A stretch of 64,000 bases of DNA from Rhodococcus ruber NBRC 15591 (GTDB lineage Bacteria; Actinomycetota; Actinomycetes; Mycobacteriales; Mycobacteriaceae), in the NCBI RefSeq assembly GCF_001894945.1, contig NZ_BCXE01000020.1, positions 62,001 through 126,000 of the forward strand, given 5' to 3'. A model generated the notes under the pieces. The model ran no database searches. It worked only from the letters and a program-made list of their open reading frames with translations, and had not been told where the DNA came from. The translations under genes and the position numbers were made by a program. Positions 50,195-57,427 of this stretch are shown here, in pieces (positions within the stretch are counted from its first letter, which is position 1; every line of letters starts with the position of its first letter).

Positions 50195-51010
50195 GTGATC
50201 GTTGCGCTCATCGACTCGGGTCTCGGCCTGCTGCCGACGTCTGCCTGGCTGCGCCGATTGCGTCCCGAGCTGGACCTGATGCTGTCGATGGATCCGGACG
50301 GCGCCCCGTGGGGCCCGAAGCCCGGGGACTGGGTGATCGACCGGGTCGTGCGCACCGCGGAGCGGGCCGTGACCCGGGGTGCCGAGGTGGTCGTCCTGCC
50401 GTGCAACACGGCCTCGGTGACCGCGCTCGAGCATGTGCGCGAGGCCCTCGGCGACGAGATCCCGGTGATCGGAACCGTGCCGGCGATCAAGCCGGCCGCC
50501 GCGGCGTGCGAGTCGGTGGCGATCTGGGCCACCGCCGCGACCACCGCCAGCCGATACCAGGCCGACCTCGTCGCCCGGTTCGCCGGCGACCGCACGGTGG
50601 TGGGGGTGGCCTGTCACGGGCTCGCCGACGCCATCGACCGCGGCGACACCACCGCCGCGGCCACGGCCATCGCGGCGGCGGCGCAGCGCACCCCGCCCGA
50701 CGTGGGTGGTGTCGTCCTCGGCTGTACCCACTACCCCCTTGTCGCCGACGTCATCGCCGCGCACCTACCGCCCGGGGTACGGCTGTTCGACAGCGCCGAA
50801 GCGGTGGCGGCGCAGACGCTGCGGCGCATCGACGCCCTCGGCCGGCCGTGGGCGGGCAGCGGGCGGGTCGAGGTGTTCCTGAGCGGCAGGCCCGGCGAGC
50901 TGCCCCCCGGCGCCCTCGGCTACCCGGCGGGCCGGCGGCTCGTCGACGGCATCGGCGACCCGACCGCGGGGCTGCCCGGCGACGAGGCTCCACGCGCCGA
51001 GACGCGCTGA
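50195..51010 (+). CDS. Glutamate/aspartate-racemase-like protein
   Basis: 271 residues. Two-domain Asp/Glu racemase fold with both catalytic cysteines visible: Cys70 in VVLPCNTAS and Cys177 in LGCTHYPL, plus N-terminal DSGLGLL. The N-terminal DSGVGG motif of MurI is changed to DSGLGLL and the overall sequence diverges, so it may act on another amino acid or be a second, non-essential racemase. Separate promoter from the reductase gene upstream. Confidence 0.8.
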   Translation: MIVALIDSGLGLLPTSAWLRRLRPELDLMLSMDPDGAPWGPKPGDWVIDRVVRTAERAVTRGAEVVVLPCNTASVTALEHVREALGDEIPVIGTVPAIKPAAAACESVAIWATAATTASRYQADLVARFAGDRTVVGVACHGLADAIDRGDTTAAATAIAAAAQRTPPDVGGVVLGCTHYPLVADVIAAHLPPGVRLFDSAEAVAAQTLRRIDALGRPWAGSGRVEVFLSGRPGELPPGALGYPAGRRLVDGIGDPTAGLPGDEAPRAETR

Positions 51011-51023
51011 CCGGCCGTCCCGC

Positions 51024-51635
51024 TCAGCCCATCCCGGTCATGCCCGCGGCGACGAGGCGCGCGACGCCCCAGAGCTCGTCGGGGGAGGTGCCGTCGAGAC
51101 CGAACAGCCGGTCGACCGTGGCAGCGGAGAACATGGCCGACACCCACGTCGTCGCGCAGGCCCGCAGGGTGCCCGGTTGTATCGGGCCGGGCACGCTGGC
51201 CTGCAGGACCCGCATGGTGGCCTCCTGGAGGGAGGTCCGCAGCCGGCGCAGCGGGACGCGCAGTCCGGGGTGGCTCTCGGCCTCACGCCAGATCACCCGG
51301 AGCAGCGAGGAGTGGTGGGTACGCAGGTCGAGGGCGGCGTCGAGGTTGACGAGACTGGCCGCCGGGTCGCCGGGGGAGACGAGGCCGGTGACGTCCTGGA
51401 TCGGTTCGGCGGGCAGCCGCTCGGCAACGAGTGTCTCGAGGATCGACTCCTTGGTGGGGAAGTAGTAGAAGATCAGTCCCTTGGGTACATCCGCGGCGAC
51501 GGCGATCGCCGTCGTCGAGGTGGCGTCGAAGCCGTGGGCGGCGAAGAGGGTTTCGGCGGCGTCGAGGATGTGCACGCGCGCGGCGTTGTCCCGCCGGGCG
51601 CGACGGCGCGGCGGTTTCGAGCCCGGGGTGCTCAT
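51024..51635 (-). CDS. TetR/AcrR-family regulator of the SPW/exporter locus
   Basis: 203 residues from ATG at 51635, chosen for the strong GGAGGTGA ribosome site; an upstream start would add 7 codons. HTH (about 15-58): ILDAAETLFAAHGFDATSTTAIAVAADVPKGLIFYYFPTKESIL. Helical ligand domain follows. Transcribed after the SPW gene on the same strand, with palindromes on both sides, and opposite to an MFS exporter 700 bp away; autoregulation and exporter control are likely. Confidence 0.88.
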   Translation of the reverse strand: MSTPGSKPPRRRARRDNAARVHILDAAETLFAAHGFDATSTTAIAVAADVPKGLIFYYFPTKESILETLVAERLPAEPIQDVTGLVSPGDPAASLVNLDAALDLRTHHSSLLRVIWREAESHPGLRVPLRRLRTSLQEATMRVLQASVPGPIQPGTLRACATTWVSAMFSAATVDRLFGLDGTSPDELWGVARLVAAGMTGMG

Positions 51636-51687
51636 GGCGTTCACCTCCGGGGGCACGGGCGGGAATGTGACGGCGCCAGGGGCGTGG

Positions 51688-51715
51688 GCGGACGGCCGGC
51701 ATGCCGGCCGTCCGC
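51688..51715. promoter_or_regulatory. 28-bp perfect palindrome upstream of the TetR gene
   Basis: Arms GCGGACGGCCGGCA and TGCCGGCCGTCCGC are perfect reverse complements with no spacer, 53 bp before the tetR start and downstream of the SPW gene. Either a terminator hairpin for SPW or a TetR operator. The missing loop and exact symmetry favour a protein site or cruciform. Confidence 0.55.
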
Positions 51716-51741
51716 GGGGTGTGTGACGCGGGGTGTGTGAT
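51714..51741. repeat. Two 14-bp tandem repeats beside the SPW stop
   Basis: GCGGGGTGTGTGA recurs at 51714 and 51728 with one base between units (C, then T). They directly abut the stop codon of the SPW gene. Confidence 0.6.
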
Positions 51742-52106
51742 CAGTGGTGCGTGGCCAGTCCGCCGTGTCCGTGCATCCGGGCGTTCATCGCGGGCAGCGC
51801 TGCTACCGCGACGACCACGGTGAGCACGCCCACCACCCAGGCCGTCCAGGATGCACCGCTGTACTCGGTGTAGCCCATGACCCAGGGGGACAGGAACAAC
51901 AGCACGCCGAGCACACCCATCGCGTAGTCGATCGCTGCCATCGTGGGCCGGACGATCTGCGCGAGTCCGGTCAGCGCGATCAGCACGCCGAGAACGACGA
52001 GGGTCCACGTCGTCGTGGTGTCGGTGGTGACCCACAGGGGGGACAGGGCGGTGAAGACGCCCAGGATCACGGCCACGTAGTCCTGTAGCCGGCTGTCGGA
52101 GAACAT
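51741..52106 (-). CDS. SPW-repeat integral membrane protein
   Basis: 121 residues, four predicted membrane helices in two similar halves. Each half carries an SPW-type motif (ALSPLWV and LFLSPWVMGY). Family function is unknown. It is the first gene of a two-gene unit with the TetR regulator. A TetR-type palindrome is 46 bp upstream. Confidence 0.85.
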   Translation of the reverse strand: MFSDSRLQDYVAVILGVFTALSPLWVTTDTTTTWTLVVLGVLIALTGLAQIVRPTMAAIDYAMGVLGVLLFLSPWVMGYTEYSGASWTAWVVGVLTVVVAVAALPAMNARMHGHGGLATHH

Positions 52107-52151
52107 GTCGAGCCTCCTCGTGCGTATCGGGTCCTGCCTTCGGTATAGACC

Positions 52152-52169
52152 TGATCGACCGGTCGGTCA
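52152..52169. promoter_or_regulatory. TetR-type operator before the SPW-tetR unit
   Basis: TGATCGACC-GGTCGGTCA is an 18-bp palindrome with one mismatch per pair of arms (8 of 9). Its position 46 bp before SPW suits autoregulation by the TetR protein. Confidence 0.6.
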
Positions 52170-52275
52170 ACGGCCGGGACGTTGCACTGCGATAACACTC
52201 GAGCGCAGGTGAGAGGCGGTTTTTACCGGGAAGTGACCGGGCGGGGAATGATCGCCGAGGGCGGCATGTTCCACT

Positions 52276-52300
52276 AGTTCGTTGCCTTGGTCAACGAACT
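52276..52300. promoter_or_regulatory. Operator before the MFS exporter
   Basis: Perfect 9-bp arms AGTTCGTTG and CAACGAACT, spaced 7 bp, end 34 bp before the exporter start. A TetR- or MarR-type protein would bind here. It differs in sequence from the SPW operator. Confidence 0.65.
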
Positions 52301-52333
52301 GTCGACCGTTCCCACGAGTTCCGAGGAGGTCCG

Positions 52334-53581
52334 ATGCCGGAGTCGACGCCGGGTCGCTCCCTGCCACGCCGTCACGGTTTCCTGGCGGTCGGCACGGCCA
52401 GCTTCCTGCTCACCGCGTCGTCGTCCGCTCCCTCCCCGCTCTACCCGCTGTACCAGCAGCAGTGGGGCTTCTCGCCGGGGATGCTGACCGCCGTCTTCGC
52501 CGTGTACGCCCTGGCCCTGCTCGCCACCCTGCTGACGATCGGCTCGATCTCCGATCACGTCGGCCGCCGGCCCGTGCTGATCGGGGCGCTGCTGCTGCTC
52601 GTGGTGAGCATGGGCGTGTTCGTCCTCGCCGACGACGTGGGCTGGCTCGTCCTGGCCCGGGTGCTGCAAGGCCTCGCGGTCGGGGCCGCCACCGGTGCCG
52701 TGAGCGCCGCCGTGATCGACCTGCAACCGAGCCCCCGGCTCGGATCCTTCGTCAACAGTGTCGCGCCGTCGCTCGGGCTCGCCCTCGGTGCGGCCGGGGC
52801 GGGGCTGCTCGTGCAGTTCGCGCCCTTTCCCACCGTGCTGGTCTACGTCCTCGTCGTCGTGATCGCGCTGTCGCTGGCCGTCGTGCTCGTCTTCGTCCCC
52901 GACCGGGTGCCCGCGCCGGGCTTCGCGTCCCGCGGGGCCGCGCTGCGCAGCCTGCTGCCGAGCGCGTCCGTGCCGGCCGGGGTGCGGGGCCCGTACCTGG
53001 TGATCCTGCCGGGCCTGCTGTCGGCGTGGTCGCTCGGCGGGCTCTACATGTCCCTCGGGCCGTCGATCGTGGGTACGGTCTTCGGGATCGGCAACCGCCT
53101 CGTCGCCGGTCTGGCGATCTGCACGCTCTTCGCCTCCGGTTCGGTGGCGGCGACGATGCTGCGCGGCTTCGATCCGCGGCGCGTCGTCGTCGCGGGGACC
53201 GTGATCCTGGCCGCCGGCGTGGGCGTCGTCGTGACCGCCGTGCTCGGCGGGTGGGCCGTCGCCTACTTCGCCGGTACCGCCGTCGCGGGCTTCGGCTGGG
53301 GCGCGGCGTTCCTGGGAGCGATGAACGTCATCGGCGCCCTTGCGGCGCCACACGAGCGCGGGCGCCTGTTCGCCACCACGTTCGTCGTCTGCTACCTCGC
53401 GTTCTCCGTGCCGGCGGTGATCGCGGGCCTCGCGGCCGGCGTGTACGGGCTCACCGCGACGACGCTGGGCTACGGCGGCGCCGTGATCGTGCTCGCGCTC
53501 GGCGCCGGGGCGGGTGTGGCGCTGCGCGGCCCACGAAAGCCGGGCGTCCACCGGGTGGAGACGCCGGTCCTCGTCCGCTGA
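52334..53581 (+). CDS. MFS transporter (12-helix)
   Basis: 415 residues, ATG 52334 with GAGGAGG. About 12 predicted helices; motif A is SISDHVGRRPVLIG after helix 2. N-terminal SSSAPSPLYPLYQQQWGFSPGMLTAVFAVYALALL is typical of a drug/metabolite exporter branch. Substrate unknown. The palindrome upstream and the neighbouring TetR gene suggest inducible export. Its stop lies in the loop of a convergent terminator. Confidence 0.88.
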   Translation: MPESTPGRSLPRRHGFLAVGTASFLLTASSSAPSPLYPLYQQQWGFSPGMLTAVFAVYALALLATLLTIGSISDHVGRRPVLIGALLLLVVSMGVFVLADDVGWLVLARVLQGLAVGAATGAVSAAVIDLQPSPRLGSFVNSVAPSLGLALGAAGAGLLVQFAPFPTVLVYVLVVVIALSLAVVLVFVPDRVPAPGFASRGAALRSLLPSASVPAGVRGPYLVILPGLLSAWSLGGLYMSLGPSIVGTVFGIGNRLVAGLAICTLFASGSVAATMLRGFDPRRVVVAGTVILAAGVGVVVTAVLGGWAVAYFAGTAVAGFGWGAAFLGAMNVIGALAAPHERGRLFATTFVVCYLAFSVPAVIAGLAAGVYGLTATTLGYGGAVIVLALGAGAGVALRGPRKPGVHRVETPVLVR

Positions 53582-53595
53582 GACGAGGACCGGCG
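53562..53595. terminator. Bidirectional terminator between MFS gene and kshB
   Basis: A 14-bp perfect stem (CGCCGGTCCTCGTC / GACGAGGACCGGCG) with a 6-nt loop that contains the MFS stop codon. The genes are convergent and 19 bp apart, so the hairpin probably ends both transcripts. Confidence 0.75.
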
Positions 53596-53600
53596 ACGTC

Positions 53601-54656
53601 TCAGAAGACGATCTTGACGGTGTCCGTCACCGGGCGGGCCTGGCAGCCGAGGACGTAGCCTGCCTCGATGTCCTCGGGGTCGAGGATCTCGCAGTGCTCC
53701 ATCTCGACCTTGCCGTCGAGGACGGTGCACGCACACGAGCCGCACTCGCCTTCCTGGCAGGAGTAGGGCACGTCGAGTCCCTTGGAGAGCATGATGTCGA
53801 CGAGGGTCTGCGAGCGCGGCCACGGAATCGTGTGGGTTTCCCCGTCCAGCTCGACCTCCACCGTCGCGGCGTCGGCCGCCTCCTCGTCGCTCACCTCGAG
53901 GGGCGTGTGGTCGGCGAACGGGTCTCCCGCGAGGGAGTTGAACACCTCCGCGTGCACCTGCGTGCGCGGCATGCCCGCGATCTGCAGCGCCCGGTGCACG
54001 GCATCCATGAACGGGCCGGGGCCGCACATGAACGCCTCGTGGCTGCTGAACGGAGCCGCCAGGGTGGCGAGCTGCTCGGCGGACGGCAGGCCCTGCACGG
54101 ACTCGAGCCAGTGCACGACGGTCAGGCGGGTCGGGTACTTATCGGCCAGGGCGCGCAGCTCCTCGGCGAAGATGACCGACGCCTCGTCGCGGTTGGCGTA
54201 GACCAGCACGACCTTCCCGGAGCCCTGGGTCAGGGCCGACTTGAGGATCGAGACGACCGGGGTGATGCCGCTGCCCGCGCCGAACAGCAGGAAGTCGTGG
54301 TCGAGCGACTTCGGGGTGAAGACGCCCGACGGCGGCAGGACCTCGATGCGGTCGCCGGCGGAGATCCGGTCGCACAGCCAGTTGGACCCGTAGCCGTCGA
54401 CGGTCCGCTTGACCGTGACCTTGGGGGCGTCGTCGGTGTACGGGGAGCTGGCCAGCGAGTAGCAGCGGGCCACGGAGCCGGTCTGCTCGCTCGGAATGCG
54501 CAGGGTCAGGAACTGTCCGGGCTTGTACGCGAACTTGTCCTGGAGCTCGGCCGGCACGTCGAAGACGATCGAGCGCGAGTCCGGCGTCTCCTCGATGACT
54601 GCGGAGACGGTCAGGATCGCGGATCGCGAGCCGTGCGGCACCTCGACTGTCGTCAT
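53601..54656 (-). CDS. kshB: 3-ketosteroid-9-alpha-hydroxylase reductase component KshB
   Basis: 351 residues from ATG at 54656 with GGAAGGA; the longer frame to 54692 is not needed. FAD domain has RCYSLASSP, NAD domain GAGSGITPVVSILK, and a C-terminal plant-type [2Fe-2S] ferredoxin with CQEGECGSCACTVLDG plus a final Cys in VLGCQARP. It supplies electrons from NADH to the KshA oxygenase, opening ring B of steroids with KstD. No kshA is adjacent. A KstR box 38 bp upstream supports the steroid call over a PaaE reading. Confidence 0.9.
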   Translation of the reverse strand: MTTVEVPHGSRSAILTVSAVIEETPDSRSIVFDVPAELQDKFAYKPGQFLTLRIPSEQTGSVARCYSLASSPYTDDAPKVTVKRTVDGYGSNWLCDRISAGDRIEVLPPSGVFTPKSLDHDFLLFGAGSGITPVVSILKSALTQGSGKVVLVYANRDEASVIFAEELRALADKYPTRLTVVHWLESVQGLPSAEQLATLAAPFSSHEAFMCGPGPFMDAVHRALQIAGMPRTQVHAEVFNSLAGDPFADHTPLEVSDEEAADAATVEVELDGETHTIPWPRSQTLVDIMLSKGLDVPYSCQEGECGSCACTVLDGKVEMEHCEILDPEDIEAGYVLGCQARPVTDTVKIVF

Positions 54657-54694
54657 GGCCAGGTCGGTCCTTCCGTGGTGCGGGTGAAGCAATC

Positions 54695-54708
54695 TAGAAC
54701 GCGTTCTA
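54695..54708 (-). promoter_or_regulatory. KstR operator of kshB
   Basis: TAGAACGCGTTCTA fits the KstR consensus TNNAACNNGTTNNA exactly and sits within a 16-bp perfect palindrome (CTAGAACGCGTTCTAG, 54694-54709). KstR represses cholesterol-degradation genes until a CoA intermediate releases it. Part of the 318-bp gap 54657-54974. Confidence 0.85.
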
Positions 54709-54789
54709 GTTCCAGGTTATCAGCAACACGACGCTACCGGGACGGGGCGCGTCGGCCTGCGGTCGGCTCCCGATCAGCGGGAACGGACC

Positions 54790-54807
54790 CCTGCCCGATC
54801 GGGCAGG
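54790..54807. promoter_or_regulatory. 18-bp perfect palindrome upstream of mno
   Basis: CCTGCCCGATCGGGCAGG is its own reverse complement. It lies 167 bp before mno. A 17-of-18 match, CCTACCCGATCGGGCAGG, lies upstream of the second iron alcohol dehydrogenase. Likely NarL-type response-regulator site; no other motif of note was seen in the gap besides the KstR box. Confidence 0.7.
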
Positions 54808-54974
54808 CCGCCCCGCTCGACCGGACGGCTTCGGTGCCGCGACCGGACGGTTCGGGCCCGAAGGCCTTTCCGTGGGCGTGATCGAGACCGAAGGTGGAGA
54901 AGCGAAGAGACGCCGGTCACACCGGACGCCGCATTCGAACCACCACTTCCGGCCGACACATCAGGAGAGACGCG

Positions 54975-56246
54975 ATGGCCATCGAACTCAACCAGATCTG
55001 GGACTTCCCCATCAAGGAGTTCCACCCCTTCCCGCGGGCACTGATGGGTGTCGGTGCCCACGACATCATCGGTGTCGAGGCGAAGAACCTGGGCTTCAAG
55101 CGCACCCTGCTGATGACGACCGGTCTGCGCGGTTCGGGCATCATCGAAGAGCTGATCGGCAAGATCGAGTACCAGGGTGTCGAGGTCGTCCTGTACGACA
55201 AGGTCGAGTCCAACCCCAAGGACTACAACGTCATGGAGGCCGCCGCCCTCTACCAGCAGGAGAAGTGCGACTCCATCATCTCCGTCGGCGGCGGCTCGAG
55301 CCACGACGCCGCCAAGGGCGCCCGCGTCGTCATCGCCCACGACGGCCGCAACATCAACGAGTTCGAGGGCTTCGCCAAGTCCACCAACAAGGAGAACCCG
55401 CCGCACATCGCCGTCTCCACCACCGCCGGCACCGGCTCGGAGACCTCCTGGGCCTACGTCATCACCGACACCTCCGACATGGACCACCCGCACAAGTGGG
55501 TCGGCTTCGACGAAGCCACGATCGTCACCCTCGCCATCGACGACCCGCTGCTGTACTACACCTGCCCGCAGCACTTCACCGCGTACTGCGGCTTCGACGT
55601 CCTCGCCCACGGTTCCGAGCCGTACGTCTCGCGGCTGGACTTCGCCCCGTCGCTCGGCAACGCCCTGTACTCGATCGAGCTCGTCGCCAAGCACCTGCGT
55701 GAGGCCACCTTCGAGCCGCGCAACCTCAAGGCACGCGAGGGCATGATGAACGCCCAGTACATCGCCGCGCAGGCCTTCAACTCGGGCGGCCTGGGCATCG
55801 TCCACTCCATCTCGCACGCCACGTCGGCCTTCTTCGACAGCCACCACGGCCTCAACAACGCGATCGCGCTGCCCCGTGTCTGGGAGTACAACCTCCCGTC
55901 GCGCTACGAGCACTACGCCCGCATCGCCACCGCGATGGGTGTCGACACCCGCAACATGACCACCGTCCAGGCCGCGGACGCCGCGGTCGAGGCCGCCATC
56001 CGGCTCGCCAAGGACGTCGGCATCCCCGACAACTTCGGCCAGGTGCGCGTCGACTCGTACGAGAAGAACCGGATGAACACCGGCAAGTACGCCGGCCGCG
56101 GCGACGTCATCAAGGGTGACGAGAAGACCGTGCGCGCCATCTCCGAGCACATCCAGGGCGACTGGTGCACGCCGGGCAACCCGCGCGAGGTGACGGTCGA
56201 GTCGATGATCCCCGTCGTCGACCACTGCATCAACCGGTCCTACTGA
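54975..56246 (+). CDS. mno: NDMA-dependent methanol/alcohol dehydrogenase (Mno/ThcE type)
   Basis: 423 residues, ATG 54975 with AGGAGA. Iron-type (class III) alcohol dehydrogenase: NAD(P) motif GGGSSHD (105-111) and metal ligands Asp208, His212, His277 and His291 (FDVLAHG...HSISHATSAFFDSHHG). The N-terminus IELNQIWDFPIKEFHPF is typical of nicotinoprotein Mno/MDO, which keeps its cofactor bound and gives electrons to an artificial acceptor or, in vivo, probably mycofactocin. Oxidises methanol, ethanol or related alcohols. Followed by moxR and VWA genes. Confidence 0.93.
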   Translation: MAIELNQIWDFPIKEFHPFPRALMGVGAHDIIGVEAKNLGFKRTLLMTTGLRGSGIIEELIGKIEYQGVEVVLYDKVESNPKDYNVMEAAALYQQEKCDSIISVGGGSSHDAAKGARVVIAHDGRNINEFEGFAKSTNKENPPHIAVSTTAGTGSETSWAYVITDTSDMDHPHKWVGFDEATIVTLAIDDPLLYYTCPQHFTAYCGFDVLAHGSEPYVSRLDFAPSLGNALYSIELVAKHLREATFEPRNLKAREGMMNAQYIAAQAFNSGGLGIVHSISHATSAFFDSHHGLNNAIALPRVWEYNLPSRYEHYARIATAMGVDTRNMTTVQAADAAVEAAIRLAKDVGIPDNFGQVRVDSYEKNRMNTGKYAGRGDVIKGDEKTVRAISEHIQGDWCTPGNPREVTVESMIPVVDHCINRSY

Positions 56247-56331
56247 CCCACCGCCCGACCGATCCGTGTCCGGGGCGGGGCCACCCGCCCCGGACACACC
56301 CACCTCGAGTGCCGACGACACAGGAGCACCG

Positions 56332-57423
56332 ATGACCAGCTTCACCAGCGGACCGGAACTCGCCGACGCGCTGCGCCGCCACGACTACATCGCCGACGAC
56401 GAGTTCGCGGTCGTCGTCCACCTCGCCACCGCGCTCGAGCGGCCGCTGCTGCTCGAGGGCCCGGCCGGCGTCGGCAAGACCGAACTGGCCAAGGCGCTCG
56501 CCGCCGTCGGCGGACGCAAGCTGGTACGGCTGCAGTGCTACGAGGGTCTCGACGACAGCCGGGCGCTGTACGAGTGGGACTACGCCAAGCAACTGCTGCA
56601 CGTGCAGATGCTGCGGGACCGCATCGGCGAACAGCTCGCCGCCTACCCCGACGTCGCCGACGCGTCCCGCTTCCTCGCCGCGCAGGACTTCGGCCTGTAC
56701 TCCGAGACGTTCCTGGCCGTGCGTCCCCTGCTCGAGGCGATCCTGTCTCCGGAGCCGGTGGTGCTCCTCGTCGACGAGGTGGACCGCACCGAGGAATCCA
56801 TGGAGGCGTTGCTGCTCGAGGTCCTCGCCGAGCGGCAGGTCACCATTCCCGAGGTGGGTACCTTCACGGCCCGGTCCGCGCCGTGGGTGATCCTGACCTC
56901 CAACGACACCCGCGAACTCTCGCCCGCCCTCAAGCGCCGCTGCCTGCACTACCACGTCGGCTACCCCACCCCCGAGCGCGAACGCGAGATCGTCACCGCC
57001 CGGGCCCCCGAGGTCGACACCGTGACCGCCGGCGAGGTCGTGGACCTGGCCCGCACCCTGCGGGAGCTGCCGTTGCGCAAGAGCCCGTCCATCTCGGAGG
57101 TCATCGACGCCGCGCGCGCCGCGACCGTGCTGCGGCGCGGCGGCGGCGACCACACGATCCGGGACATCCTGCTCGCCGCGCTGCTCAAGTACACCGGCGA
57201 CGCCGACCTGGTCCGCGCCCGGCTCGGCGGTGACGCCCCACCAGCTGCACCGACGACCACCGCACCGACGACCACCGCACCGACGACCACCGCACCGACG
57301 ACCGCCGAACCTGCGGGGGAGCGACCCGAGCGGGCCACGGTCGCCTCCCGGCCGGCCAACACCACCACCGCGGTGTTCCGCGGGCGCGGCGGCGGCGGTG
57401 TCGGCATCGGCGCGCGGCGGTGA
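56332..57423 (+). CDS. MoxR-family AAA+ ATPase
   Basis: 363 residues, ATG 56332. Walker A GPAGVGKTE (43-51), Walker B VVLLVDEVDR (143-152), sensor LTSNDTRELSPALKRRC. C-terminal tail carries a Thr/Pro/Ala repeat. MoxR ATPases act with VWA proteins as chaperones for metal- or cofactor-containing enzymes; next gene is a VWA protein and the preceding one is Mno, so maturation of the dehydrogenase is the obvious hypothesis. Separated from mno by 85 bp. Confidence 0.9.
   Translation: MTSFTSGPELADALRRHDYIADDEFAVVVHLATALERPLLLEGPAGVGKTELAKALAAVGGRKLVRLQCYEGLDDSRALYEWDYAKQLLHVQMLRDRIGEQLAAYPDVADASRFLAAQDFGLYSETFLAVRPLLEAILSPEPVVLLVDEVDRTEESMEALLLEVLAERQVTIPEVGTFTARSAPWVILTSNDTRELSPALKRRCLHYHVGYPTPEREREIVTARAPEVDTVTAGEVVDLARTLRELPLRKSPSISEVIDAARAATVLRRGGGDHTIRDILLAALLKYTGDADLVRARLGGDAPPAAPTTTAPTTTAPTTTAPTTAEPAGERPERATVASRPANTTTAVFRGRGGGGVGIGARR
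57247..57306 (+). repeat. Four 15-bp in-frame repeats in the MoxR tail
   Basis: GCACCGACGACCACC repeats at 57247, 57262 and 57277, with a fourth copy at 57292 that has one change. They encode APTTT four times in the C-terminal linker and do not touch the ATPase core. Confidence 0.85.
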
Positions 57424-57427
57424 CCCG

